Source: CAWBRT01 sp963832365 (lineage in GTDB: Bacteria > Acidobacteriota > Terriglobia > Terriglobales > Acidobacteriaceae). From it: DNA of 64,000 bases. The notes beneath the pieces were generated by a model. That model saw only the letters and a list, made by a program, of their open reading frames with translations. It had not been told where the DNA came from and did not search any database. Below are positions 52,220 through 61,436 of this stretch, one piece after another (positions within the stretch are counted from its first letter, which is position 1; every line of letters starts with the position of its first letter). The stretch covers positions 122,291-186,290 of the forward strand of contig CAWHUL010000006.1 in NCBI GenBank assembly GCA_963832365.1, given 5' to 3'. The position numbers and the translations under genes are program-made.

Positions 52220-53455
52220 TCAGGGCAGCGGAAGCGACTCCAGCGAGAAATGCTCGGGCAACAATGCGTTGCCGTCCGCCAAAAGAATAGACGCCCGCTC
52301 GATCGCATGTCTCAGTTCTCGGACATTTCCCGGCCAGGAATGAGAGCGCAACAGCTCCATTACGGGACGGCTAAGGCGAACCGGCTCACCACAGAATTGT
52401 CTGACAAAAAAACGCGCCAGTTCCTGCACATCGTCGCCGCGCTCACGCAGTGGCGGCGCCGGGATTGGAAAAACGGCGAGACGGTAGAACAAGTCCTGAC
52501 GAAATTCACGCGCCGCAACCTTTTCCTGGAGCCTCGCGTTGGTGGCCGCAACCACCCGCACGTCGACCCGAAAGGTATCCGAACTTCCCAGCCGCTGCAC
52601 TTCGCGATTCTCCAGGAATCGCAGCAACTTCGCCTGCACAGCCATAGGCATCTCGCCAATTTCATCGAGAAAGAGCGTACCGCCGTGCGCGCTGTGAACT
52701 TTGCCGACCCGGGACTGCACGGCGCCGGTGAAAGCTCCGCGCGTGTGTCCGAACAACTCGGCCTCGAGTAACGTTTCCGGAATTGCGGCGCAGTTCACGA
52801 TTACAAACGGGCGCGCCGACCGAGGGCTGAGCCGATGCAGCGCCTCGGCGATCAGTTCCTTGCCCGTCCCGCTCTCTCCTGTGATAAGCACGGTTGTGTC
52901 GCGCGGAGCGACCAACCGGACCATGCGATAGAGGCGGCGCATGGCCGGAGAATCTCCGACCATTCCGGCCAGAGGTTCGGCGCCCAGCTCACAATCGCTG
53001 CTGCGCGGCGGCACTGCGGCGATGGCTAGTCCGGGTACGGAGTCATCGGCGAACGCTGTCCTTAACGTTTGCGATGGTGGCGAATCCGGTTCATCATCAC
53101 TTTCGAAACTGGCCAGGGTGCGATAAAGCGGCGAGTTCCTGAGTTCCAAGGGGAGTTGGGCACGGCCGGTTATGGCGTCGAGCAGAACGACGTCGGTCGA
53201 GGGAAATCGCGACTCGATAATCCCTACGAGCTCTTCCGTGTCAAGGTCGGGCAGTTTCTGATCCAACAGCAGAAGGCGGCAGCCGCCGCCGTTTTCAAGC
53301 TGGCTCAGAGCGTCCGCGCCGCCGCAGGCCTCCCGCGTAGGCCAGGAGGCGCGATGCAAAGATTCGATCCAGCGCTGACGGCGACCCTGATTTGAGCTGG
53401 CGATCAGCACGTTGCGCGAACCGGGAGGGAAAAAGTTTTGAGCGGCTGTGGTCAT
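52220..53455 (-). CDS. Sigma-54 activator with atypical receiver, lacking the DNA-binding domain
   Basis: About 411 residues from ATG 53455 (AGGG upstream; TTG 53473 is an alternative). The N-terminus is receiver-like (LLLLDQKLPDLDTEELVGII, Asp71 in the TTG-based numbering). The AAA+ domain is perfect, with GESGTGKE (199-206) and GAFTGA (246-251). The protein stops about 20 residues after the SHSWPGNVRELRHAIERA segment (SLESLPLP), so there is no helix-turn-helix. H. pylori FlgR, a flagellar regulator, is similarly missing this domain. It directly precedes the gene that has a helix-turn-helix but no receiver. Confidence 0.88.
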   Translation of the reverse strand: MTTAAQNFFPPGSRNVLIASSNQGRRQRWIESLHRASWPTREACGGADALSQLENGGGCRLLLLDQKLPDLDTEELVGIIESRFPSTDVVLLDAITGRAQLPLELRNSPLYRTLASFESDDEPDSPPSQTLRTAFADDSVPGLAIAAVPPRSSDCELGAEPLAGMVGDSPAMRRLYRMVRLVAPRDTTVLITGESGTGKELIAEALHRLSPRSARPFVIVNCAAIPETLLEAELFGHTRGAFTGAVQSRVGKVHSAHGGTLFLDEIGEMPMAVQAKLLRFLENREVQRLGSSDTFRVDVRVVAATNARLQEKVAAREFRQDLFYRLAVFPIPAPPLRERGDDVQELARFFVRQFCGEPVRLSRPVMELLRSHSWPGNVRELRHAIERASILLADGNALLPEHFSLESLPLP

Positions 53456-53519
53456 GAGTTGCGCCCTATCCAATCATCCAAATTAAAAAACGTCAATTAG
53501 GTCCGGTTAAGAGTCTCTG

Positions 53520-54284
53520 TCACCGGATGAGATTCCGGGCGTGGTTTTCCGGAACCGGGCCGGTCAAGGCCTCGACTCTCCATCCACTCGTCGATTCTGT
53601 CGCGACGTTCCAAGCCTCCTCGCTGTCGCGATCGTTTCGAGGGAACCGGATTTGCATCCATTTACCTGCCAGATCAGACTCGACCTGCGCGCCCATGGAC
53701 GACAGCAGACGAACCGCCAGGACCAGCCCCCGACGAGCCGCGGGAACGTCAAATCCATCCGGAAGTTCAAAACCGTTCAGAGTGTGATCGCAATGCCGCT
53801 CGATTCGGACCACGGCGGAGGTGCCCTGACGCAGCATGGAAAGCGAGAGACGGTCCTCGGCTCGCAACTCCCGCAAGGCAAAGTCCGCGACGAGAAAAAG
53901 GGCCCGCGAGATGCTTTCCCTGGAGGCGAAGACTTCAACGCCGTCGAGTTCCTGCATCGACATCTCCACTTCCATGCTTTCGGCGACGGGCATTATCTCT
54001 GCATGCAACTCCAGCAGTGCTTCGTCGAGCCGCACGCGTTTGAGCGACGGAGTGCGGTCAGCCTCCGCGAGCTGGCGGATGAACAGAACCGACTGATACA
54101 CGCGTTCGGTCGCCTGCAGAGCTTGTTCGAGGGCACAGTGCGCTTCATGGGCCGAAATGCCGGGCTTCCCCAGTGCCAGCTCGAGCGAGCAACGCAACCC
54201 TGTGAGCGGCTGGGAAATGGCGTGAAACAAGTCACTGACGAACTGCTCGCGTTCGGACCGCGGATCTTGTTGAGTGGGCTTCAT
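53520..54284 (-). CDS. Histidine-kinase-like protein with H box but degenerate ATPase
   Basis: A soluble protein of 254 residues. The N-terminal HisKA-like part has His21 in the sequence LFHAISQPLTGLRCSLELAL, similar to short kinase H boxes. The rest has the length of an ATPase domain, but none of the N, G1, F or G2 boxes is visible. It could act as a phosphotransfer or phosphatase partner. Its ATG is coupled to the stop of the OmpR-type regulator upstream. Confidence 0.72.
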   Translation of the reverse strand: MKPTQQDPRSEREQFVSDLFHAISQPLTGLRCSLELALGKPGISAHEAHCALEQALQATERVYQSVLFIRQLAEADRTPSLKRVRLDEALLELHAEIMPVAESMEVEMSMQELDGVEVFASRESISRALFLVADFALRELRAEDRLSLSMLRQGTSAVVRIERHCDHTLNGFELPDGFDVPAARRGLVLAVRLLSSMGAQVESDLAGKWMQIRFPRNDRDSEEAWNVATESTSGWRVEALTGPVPENHARNLIR

Positions 54285-54991
54285 TACAATAACGGCAGTT
54301 GTTGCGCCGTCCCTCCTGATTCGCTCAATTCATACCCCACGCCGCGGATTGTGTGGATCAGCTTGCAACTGGAGCTGCCATCGATCTTCTTGCGCAGGTA
54401 GTTGATATAAACGTCCACGACATTGGTGGCTGTGTCGAAGTTGAGATTCCAGACGTGTTCCACAATCATCGCCCTGGTGACTCGCCGGCCGGTATTCATC
54501 ATCAGGTACTCCAGCAGGGCGAATTCCTTCGATGTCAACTCGATCCGTTTGCCGGCGCGCTCGACACGGCGCTCGATGCGATCCAGGGTAAGGTCGGCAA
54601 TCTTCAACGCCAACGTCGAATTCAACGCCGGCCGTCCGCGGCGCGCCAGGGCACGTACGCGGGCGTTAACTTCAGCAAATGAAAAAGGCTTGTTGAGGCA
54701 ATCATCGGCCCCGCAATCCAGGGCCTGCACGCGATCTTCGACCCGGCTGCGCGCCGTTAAGACCAGAACCGGCAGGTTCGGTTTCGCCGGCCGCAAACGC
54801 CGCAGGAGGGTTAGGCCATCCAACTTCGGAAGATTCAGATCAAGCACCAGCAGATCACATTCAGTATCAAGGGCTAGATCAAGGCCTGCTTCCCCATCGT
54901 GCGCTGCATCGACCGTATAGCTTTCCGCCTGCAGTCCTTTTTGCAGGAAACTAGCCAGAGGCAGGTCGTCTTCGATGACAAGGATTCGCAT
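54284..54991 (-). CDS. OmpR/PhoB-family response regulator
   Basis: DNA-binding response regulator of 235 residues. The receiver has Asp8/Asp9, phospho-acceptor Asp51 (LLVLDLNLPKLDG), Thr79 and Lys101. The C-terminal winged helix has the OmpR-type sequence FALLEYLMMNTGRRVTRAMIVEHVW and YINYLRKKID with IHTIRGVGYEL. It is followed directly by the kinase-like gene. Position next to the sigma-54 activators suggests a place at the top of the flagellar hierarchy, but this is inference. Confidence 0.93.
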   Translation of the reverse strand: MRILVIEDDLPLASFLQKGLQAESYTVDAAHDGEAGLDLALDTECDLLVLDLNLPKLDGLTLLRRLRPAKPNLPVLVLTARSRVEDRVQALDCGADDCLNKPFSFAEVNARVRALARRGRPALNSTLALKIADLTLDRIERRVERAGKRIELTSKEFALLEYLMMNTGRRVTRAMIVEHVWNLNFDTATNVVDVYINYLRKKIDGSSSCKLIHTIRGVGYELSESGGTAQQLPLL

Positions 54992-55235
54992 TTGTCTTCT
55001 TCTCGGAAAAAGCTGAGTCGGTTCGGCCAGGGCTGGGGGAACTGCTCAACAACTTTGCCGCTCGTGTGAACTGCCAATATCCCGGAGAAGTTATGCTGGC
55101 AGTCGCAGCCGGTTATGGAAAGACCAATCGTGAGTTAAGACGCGCGAGTATTCCCGACCCAGCACGTTCCCAATTTGGGCGTATTTAGGCCACCACCATA
55201 TGGCGGCGGTGACGGGAGCGGTGTCAGTGCCCTAG
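54992..55235. other. Intergenic region upstream of the OmpR-type regulator
   Basis: 244 bp between the regulator start and the left end of the insertion sequence. It should contain the promoter of the leftward regulator-kinase-activator genes. I see no sigma-54 or sigma-28 site in it, and no gene. Confidence 0.5.
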
Positions 55236-56522
55236 CAGGCTGCTGAAAAATGCGCCTATTCAGGCTTCTCCTGTGTTGTATGTGGTCAGTTCAAGGATTC
55301 CGCTGGTGAACTGTTCGTGGTTGACGTGGAGGTTGGAGGCGATTAGTGGCGGTTTTACGCACACTTCGGCTGAGGGGTACTACCCATGAGATTGCGGATG
55401 CGCACCAGATTGTAGGCCGCAGCCGTAAAGGTGAAGACCCAGCCGACCTGCTCCAGTCCACGATGCCGCAGTTTGCGTAACAGCCCCACTGTTTTCATCC
55501 AGCCGAACACCTCTTCGATTCTCTTGCGCTTTCTCTGGCTCACCCGATAGCCGTCGTGATGGGTGGTGCGCTGGTCGATGGCACTTCGGCGGTTGGTATC
55601 GTTCTGCGCTACATGCGGAGTAACGTTCATGTGCCGCAACTCGCCAATGAAGTCGTGAACGTCATAGCCCTTGTCGGCTCCCAGCGTGACGCTGCCGTTG
55701 CCGGGAATCGCCTCAACCATCAGCAGAGCGGCATCGCGTTCGGCTGCGCCATAGGCTTGCGTAGTGCGGGTCGACACCACCAGTCCGTTGCGGTTCTCGG
55801 TGAGCAGATGGCCGCGATAGGCCAGCACCGCTGCACTGCCACGGCTCTTGCGAGCCTGCATGGCATCCGGGTCGGTCGTAGAGCAATGGGTATCATTGCT
55901 GCGCTTTTCGCCATGAAAGTTTACCGTTGGATTCGAGCCGCCCTCTTGGCCGGAAGCCGCAGGTGGCTGCTCGTCATCATCCATACGGCGGAAACTCTTT
56001 TGCCCCGCCCATGCTTCCAGCAAAGTTCCATCCACGGTAAAGTGCTCATCGCTGAGCAGGTCGAGCCGCCGCGCTTGTTTCAGGACAGCCTCAAAGAACG
56101 CTTCCGCGATGTCGCCAGCCAGCAACCGCTGACGGTTCTTGCTGAACACGGTCGGGTCCCAGATGGCGTCGTCCATGTTCAAACCCACGAACCAGCGGAA
56201 AAGCAGGTTGTAGTTGAGTTGCTCCATCAGCATACGTTCACTGCGCACCGAGTACAGCACTTGCAGTAGCAGCGCCCGCAGCAACTTCTCCGGCGCAATC
56301 GAAGGCCGCCCTGTCCGGGCGTACAGCTTGTTCAGTCTGGGCCGAAACTCGCGCAGGGCGGTGTCGGTCATCGCCCGTACCGCACGCAACGGATGGTCTT
56401 GAGGAACGCGCTGCTCAGGGCTCACGTAACTGAAAACATCTAACTGCTGCTCGTCGTCTCCACGCATACCTTCTTCTTACCAGCTTGCCCTGTGGAAACG
56501 AGAGTAGTTTTTCAGCATCCTG
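55236..56522. mobile_element. IS5-like insertion sequence
   Basis: A 1.29-kb element with a single transposase gene. The ends carry imperfect terminal inverted repeats: CAGGCTGCTGAAAAA on the left (55236-55250) and CAGGATGCTGAAAAA read inward from the right (56522-56508), 14 of 15 positions identical. Both ends are flanked by CTAG (55232-55235 and 56523-56526), which may be a 4-bp target duplication. Because CTAG is a palindrome, it could also be part of the repeats. It separates the flagellar block from the ABC exporter. Confidence 0.85.
55355..56467 (-). CDS. IS5-family DDE transposase
   Basis: Intact 370-residue transposase. N-terminal DUF772-type region (YVSPEQRVPQDHPLRAVRAM and EKLLRALLLQVLYSVRSER) and catalytic triad Asp146 (HFTVDGTLLEAW), Asp265 (LGADKGYDVHD) and Glu319 (RIEEVFGWMKT). 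The acidic spacer after residue 160 is typical for this IS subgroup. No frameshift is visible, so the element may still be active. Confidence 0.93.
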   Translation of the reverse strand: MRGDDEQQLDVFSYVSPEQRVPQDHPLRAVRAMTDTALREFRPRLNKLYARTGRPSIAPEKLLRALLLQVLYSVRSERMLMEQLNYNLLFRWFVGLNMDDAIWDPTVFSKNRQRLLAGDIAEAFFEAVLKQARRLDLLSDEHFTVDGTLLEAWAGQKSFRRMDDDEQPPAASGQEGGSNPTVNFHGEKRSNDTHCSTTDPDAMQARKSRGSAAVLAYRGHLLTENRNGLVVSTRTTQAYGAAERDAALLMVEAIPGNGSVTLGADKGYDVHDFIGELRHMNVTPHVAQNDTNRRSAIDQRTTHHDGYRVSQRKRKRIEEVFGWMKTVGLLRKLRHRGLEQVGWVFTFTAAAYNLVRIRNLMGSTPQPKCA

Positions 56523-56645
56523 CTAGGGCTATTGGTCGAAAGGACTAAGGTGCAATCCGGGGGAACTACTGATTCCCACTGATTGTGAGTCACGGCTCAT
56601 TGGCTATGCTAAGAGTGCCGCCGTTTCCGGTTGGAGTTGGGTTTG

Positions 56646-58457
56646 GTGCGTCTAAAGCTACGAGAGAAAGATCGCCGGTTCTGGAAACGGGTCGCAAACT
56701 CAGCCCGTCCCTGCTGGCTTCAGCTGACCGGAATTCTGGGTTTGAGCGTGCTTTCCACCCCGATTGCGCTGCTCATGCCGCTGCCCTTGAAGATTGCGGT
56801 CGATTCCGTGCTGGGGCATCAGCCTCTGCCACGCTGGCTTAGCCTGCTGGTTCCGTCCGTGCTTTCTCACAGGGCCTGCCTGTTGTTGGCCGCCGGTCTA
56901 TTGGTCTTCATCGCATTGCTCAGCAGCTTACAGTTACTGGCAAGCTGGCTGCTGCAAACCTACACGGGCGAGAGACTCGTACACGACTTGCGCGGCCAAC
57001 TGCTATGGCATGTGCAAAGGCTGAGTCTGGCGTTCCACGACCGGCGCGGCGCGACCGACACGGCTTACCGTATCCAATATGACGCGGCTGCGATCCAGAA
57101 CATTCTGATCCATGGACTGCTGCCCATTGCGGGCTCAGCGTTTGGCTTCGTCGCAATGCTTTATGTCACTGCGCAAATCAATTGGCGACTGGCGACTGTG
57201 GCTTTGATACTTTCTCCGGTGCTTTGGCTGTTGGCTCACAATTCAAGCCGCAAGGTCGGCAGCCGCTACGATGAACTCCGCGAACTCGACAGTTCGGCGA
57301 TGCTGGTTCTGCACGAGACGCTTGCCTCGATTCGGGTGGTGAAGGCGTTTGGCCGCGAAACACACGAAGACGACCTCTTCCGCCGCAAATCGCGCCAGCG
57401 CATGACGGAGCAGGTCCACCTCGCATCCATTCAGGCCAGCTTCCATGTGCTCATTGGCTTCGCTATTGCAGTGGGGACAGCCGCCGCTCTGGTGATCGGT
57501 GTCGGACAAGTTCAGGCTCGCGCAATCACCGTGGGCGAACTGTTGCTCGTCATGGCCTATATTGCCCAGTTGTACGAGCCCTTGCGCAACATCAGCAGCA
57601 AGGTCCCCGAGCTGCAAGCCTCTATTTCCAGTGTCCGGCGCGCTTTCTCGCTTCTAGATGAGGTTCCGGAGCTGAGTGAAAGTCCGTCGACTCTTCCGCT
57701 GAAAAGAGTTGTGGGACATTTTGTTTTTTCGGATGTCTCGTTCCAGTACACGAACGGACGCCGGGTGCTGAACAACGTGTCATTCGAGGTGCAACCGGGC
57801 GCGCGGGTCGGCATTGCGGGTCCGAGCGGATCGGGCAAAACAACCCTGATCAACATGCTCACCAGGTTCTACGACCCGGTGCAGGGCTGCATTTCGCTCG
57901 ATGGAGTTGATCTCCGAAATTACAGGCTCGCCGATCTCCGCCAGCAGTATTCCATCGTGCCGCAGGAGCCGATGCTGTTCTCCACCACCGTTGCCGCAAA
58001 CGTAGCCTACGCATGGCCCGGCGCGAGTCGCGCCGACGTGATGGAAGCCGCCAAGATGGCCGGGGCTCATGAATTCATTTTGCGATTGCCGAAAGGGTAT
58101 GACACTCCGATCGGCGAGGGAGGGCTCGCCCTGTCCGGCGGAGAGCGTCAGCGGCTGGCAATTGCGCGGGCGTTTCTGAAGGATGCGCCCGTCTTGATTC
58201 TGGATGAGCCAACCAGTGCCGTGGATACGAACGCCGAACAACTCATCATCGACGCGCTGGAGAAGCTCATGCGCGGTCGAACCACGTTCATGATCGCGCA
58301 TCGTTTGAGCACTCTGGAAAGAAGCGACCAGGTGCTGGTTCTCAGGGACGGTCGTCTCAACTCCATTGTCGGCGGTCTTCAACAGGCGCGGGAAGAGTTG
58401 CTGACCAGTTCCGATCCGCCTGCCAGTCCGCGCTCCGGCCCCGTACTGGTTCATTAG
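56646..58457 (+). CDS. ABC-type exporter (membrane domain fused to ATPase)
   Basis: Half-size exporter of 603 residues from GTG 56646 (GGAG 9 bases upstream); TTG 56631 is an alternative. Six membrane helices (residues about 30-320) are followed by an ATPase domain with Walker A GPSGSGKT (392-399), signature LSGGERQRL, Walker B APVLILDEPTSAVD and the H loop IAHRLSTL. It resembles MsbA/multidrug type exporters and would work as a homodimer. No adaptor gene follows. The substrate is not predictable. Confidence 0.92.
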   Translation: MRLKLREKDRRFWKRVANSARPCWLQLTGILGLSVLSTPIALLMPLPLKIAVDSVLGHQPLPRWLSLLVPSVLSHRACLLLAAGLLVFIALLSSLQLLASWLLQTYTGERLVHDLRGQLLWHVQRLSLAFHDRRGATDTAYRIQYDAAAIQNILIHGLLPIAGSAFGFVAMLYVTAQINWRLATVALILSPVLWLLAHNSSRKVGSRYDELRELDSSAMLVLHETLASIRVVKAFGRETHEDDLFRRKSRQRMTEQVHLASIQASFHVLIGFAIAVGTAAALVIGVGQVQARAITVGELLLVMAYIAQLYEPLRNISSKVPELQASISSVRRAFSLLDEVPELSESPSTLPLKRVVGHFVFSDVSFQYTNGRRVLNNVSFEVQPGARVGIAGPSGSGKTTLINMLTRFYDPVQGCISLDGVDLRNYRLADLRQQYSIVPQEPMLFSTTVAANVAYAWPGASRADVMEAAKMAGAHEFILRLPKGYDTPIGEGGLALSGGERQRLAIARAFLKDAPVLILDEPTSAVDTNAEQLIIDALEKLMRGRTTFMIAHRLSTLERSDQVLVLRDGRLNSIVGGLQQAREELLTSSDPPASPRSGPVLVH

Positions 58458-58676
58458 GTCACGCGCCGCGCCAGTTGTCGCCGCTGTTTAGATTCTCTGC
58501 AGCCCCAAGCCTCCTCCGGGGTGGCGCCATGGTTGCATCCAGAATGGTGCCACGCCGGCCAAACTCCTATTGTGTGTCAGGGATGCTGGTGGTAACGTCT
58601 GGCTGAACGGCTCTGTCGGCGGCGCCGCGCATCCGTCGGAAACCCTGGGGTTCCCGCTACGTGCACTTTTCACGCA

Positions 58677-61436
58677 GTGGGGTGGAAGCTGATGCCCGTT
58701 CCTTATCGAATTCAACTGGAGCACACGGTCGAGGCGGCTCTCAACGGCGCGACTGTAGTTACCGCCAACACGCGAGCCTCCCGCAATTTGCTGCGCGCCT
58801 GCGACCAGCAGCGCAAGACCGGCGCGGAAGCATGGCGCACGCCTTCCGTGTTGCCGCTGGCGGCTTGGGTAAGCGAGCTTTGGCAATCTGCACAGGTGAG
58901 TGGGGCGCTGGAGCAAACTCTGCTCGGACCGCTTCAGCAGCAGACGCTCTGGACCCAGATCGTTAGCGAATCCTCATCCCCATCGGTCGTTCTGAATGGC
59001 CGCGAGTTGGCCCGGCTTGCGTCGCAGGCGTGGGAGGCGATGCACGCATATTCGATTCCATTCCGTGCACCGGAATTTCGCGGGACAGCCGAGTCGAGTT
59101 CCTTTCTTGCCTGGGCTGATACCTATCGCGATGTCACTGCCGGCCGAAGGTGGCTCGATCCTTCGCGGCAGATCGACGTCCTGGTGCCGCTGCTTCCGGC
59201 CCTGAAAAGTTTGCTGCCAAAGAGCATGATATTTGCCGGCTTCGATCAGCTCACGCCGCAACAACGAAAGCTGATCACTGCGCTCTCCCTGCAAGGCGTT
59301 AGCGTAACAATCCTAAACGCGGAGTCCGAATTTCCTCACGCGGAAACGATTCGAAGCGTGAAGCTGGCCGACCGCTCCGCTGAGTTGACGATGGCTGCCG
59401 GATGGGCGCGTGCTCACCTCGAATCCAACCCCTCGGCGAATCTCGGCGTGGTAATTGCCGGGCTCTCGGAGATCAAGGACAGGGCCGAGCAGACTTTCTC
59501 GGCCATTCTTCATCCAGAACAATACTTTGCGGTTCGCGATCTTCCGCAACGCGCCTTCGATATTTCACTTGGCCGCACGCTTGCCGAGTATCCAATTGTC
59601 CGTAGCGCCTTGATTTTCCTGCGCCTGCTCTCGGCGTCGGTGCCGCTTTCGGATTTTTCCGCATGGCTTCGCTCGCCTTATTTCGGTGCGGTTGGCGAAC
59701 AGGGCGGCCAGCGCGCGCAACTCGATTGGCTCTTGTCGCAAGTGCTTGCGCCTTCTGTAACGCTTGAGTCCGCGCTCGCGGCCACGGCAAAGGCGGGCGC
59801 CAAGGGGTACACGGTTCTCGAACCCGTCAGACAATTGCAAGCGGCGCGGCAAGTCGCCATGCAGGCGCAAGCGCTGCCCCCAAATCGCTGGATCAGCGAG
59901 ATATTTGCTCTGCTCGCGGCTGCGCGATGGCCCGCTGAAGTCGATGGGCTTGTCCTGTCTACCGAGGAATATCAGTCTCGCGATGCGTGGGAAAGCCTGC
60001 TCGCCGAGGTCGGCACCCTCGACTTGGTGCGGCCGCGTATGGAGTTCAACGAAGTGGTCGAGTGCATCGTCGAAGCGGCCTCTGCCAGGATCTTCAAACC
60101 ACAAAATCAAAGCGCTCCAGTGCAGGTGATGGGTGAGTTGGAAGCTGCGGGCTCTGGTTTCGATGCGCTTTGGATCGCGGGCTGGAGCGACGAGGCATGG
60201 CCGCAACGGGGTGCACCGAACCCCTTGCTCCCGCTCGCGCTGCAGCGTGAGTACAATTTGCCCCATAGTTCGGCCGAGACCGATCTGGAGTTCGCACGCA
60301 GCGTGTCCGCCCGCCTGTTGCAAAGTGCCGCGCAAGTCACGGTCAGTTGGCCGGCCGCGGAAGAAGATCGTCAGCTCCGCCCCTCGCCACTCACTGCCAT
60401 GCTGCCGGTTGCCGATGCCGACGATCTGGGCGTGCCATCTTCCAAGAGCATGGCCGAACTGTTCCCTTCCGTGGCCCTGGAGTCCGTGCAGGATTATCGG
60501 GCACCCGCGCTTGTCGACGGCGAAATGCGCTCGCATGGAACCCGCATTCTGGGGCATCAATCGAATTGCCCGTTCCGCGCCTTCGTCGAGGTGCGCCTCT
60601 GCGCCGCCCAGTCCAAGCGAGTGGAACCGGGCTTGAACCCGGTCAATCGTGGGCAGCTCGTTGAATCCGCCCTTCAATGGGTTTGGGATGAGCTTCACGA
60701 CAAGGTCACTCTCGAAACATGCGGCGACCAGCGTTTGCAGGAAATCGTCGGCGCTGCCGTGGAGCGCGCCTTCAACTCGCTGGAGGTGAAGCCGACCGAT
60801 GCTTGGAGCATCCGATACTTCGAATTGGAGCGGCAGCGACTGACCGCGCTGGTCAACGAGTGGCTCAACTTCGAGCGCGGCCGCGAAGACTTCAGCAAGG
60901 TTGCGCATCAGCAGGAAATTCAATTTCAGCTAGCCGGACTGGATTTGCGGGGCCGCATCGACCGCATCGATCGTCTTCAAGACGGCTCGCTCGTCATCAT
61001 CGACTACAAAACCGGCAGCCAGTCCCTCAAGCCCGCACATTGGAACACACCTCGTCCCGTGCATCCGCAACTTCCGCTGTATGCAACGGCCTTGCAGCGA
61101 ATTTCCGGCACGAGTCTCTCCGGTGTCGCATTTGCTTTCGTCAATCGTGGCGACTGCAGCATGAAAGGCGCCGGCCTGCGGCCCGAAATTCTTGCAGCCA
61201 AAAAACTGCGTGCCGCACCGTTGCAGGAATACCTCGAGAAATGGGGGCCGGAGCTGGAATCGCTTGCCGAAGCATTTCTGCGCGGCGACGCCCGTGTAGA
61301 TCCGAAGCACGCGCCGGGTTCCGCTTCCCGATCGACTTGCGATGAGACCTACTGCCACCTGCGCGCGGTCTGCCGCATGGCGGAGATCGATTTCCCGCAG
61401 GAGCAGGCGGAGGAGGACCCCGATGAACTCGACTAG
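58677..61436 (+). CDS. AddB-like PD-(D/E)XK nuclease with iron-sulfur cysteines (probable DNA repair protein)
   Basis: A 919-residue protein (GTG 58677; ATG 58692 is also possible). The N-terminal two thirds is a degenerate UvrD-like helicase domain without a Walker A motif. The C-terminal RecB-type nuclease has the core GRIDRIDRLQDGSLVIIDYKTG and QLPLYATAL. Four cysteines, one in HQSNCPFRAF and three in CDETYCHLRAVC, fit an AddB/Cas4-type 4Fe-4S cluster that staples the nuclease. The helicase gene overlaps its stop by 14 bases. The pair is expected to process double-strand DNA ends. Confidence 0.88.
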   Translation: MGWKLMPVPYRIQLEHTVEAALNGATVVTANTRASRNLLRACDQQRKTGAEAWRTPSVLPLAAWVSELWQSAQVSGALEQTLLGPLQQQTLWTQIVSESSSPSVVLNGRELARLASQAWEAMHAYSIPFRAPEFRGTAESSSFLAWADTYRDVTAGRRWLDPSRQIDVLVPLLPALKSLLPKSMIFAGFDQLTPQQRKLITALSLQGVSVTILNAESEFPHAETIRSVKLADRSAELTMAAGWARAHLESNPSANLGVVIAGLSEIKDRAEQTFSAILHPEQYFAVRDLPQRAFDISLGRTLAEYPIVRSALIFLRLLSASVPLSDFSAWLRSPYFGAVGEQGGQRAQLDWLLSQVLAPSVTLESALAATAKAGAKGYTVLEPVRQLQAARQVAMQAQALPPNRWISEIFALLAAARWPAEVDGLVLSTEEYQSRDAWESLLAEVGTLDLVRPRMEFNEVVECIVEAASARIFKPQNQSAPVQVMGELEAAGSGFDALWIAGWSDEAWPQRGAPNPLLPLALQREYNLPHSSAETDLEFARSVSARLLQSAAQVTVSWPAAEEDRQLRPSPLTAMLPVADADDLGVPSSKSMAELFPSVALESVQDYRAPALVDGEMRSHGTRILGHQSNCPFRAFVEVRLCAAQSKRVEPGLNPVNRGQLVESALQWVWDELHDKVTLETCGDQRLQEIVGAAVERAFNSLEVKPTDAWSIRYFELERQRLTALVNEWLNFERGREDFSKVAHQQEIQFQLAGLDLRGRIDRIDRLQDGSLVIIDYKTGSQSLKPAHWNTPRPVHPQLPLYATALQRISGTSLSGVAFAFVNRGDCSMKGAGLRPEILAAKKLRAAPLQEYLEKWGPELESLAEAFLRGDARVDPKHAPGSASRSTCDETYCHLRAVCRMAEIDFPQEQAEEDPDELD

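Noticed and set aside
59565..60923. Antisense ORF of 452 codons opposite the AddB-like gene
   Set aside because: Shadow of a well-supported gene, arginine- and leucine-rich without recognisable motifs.
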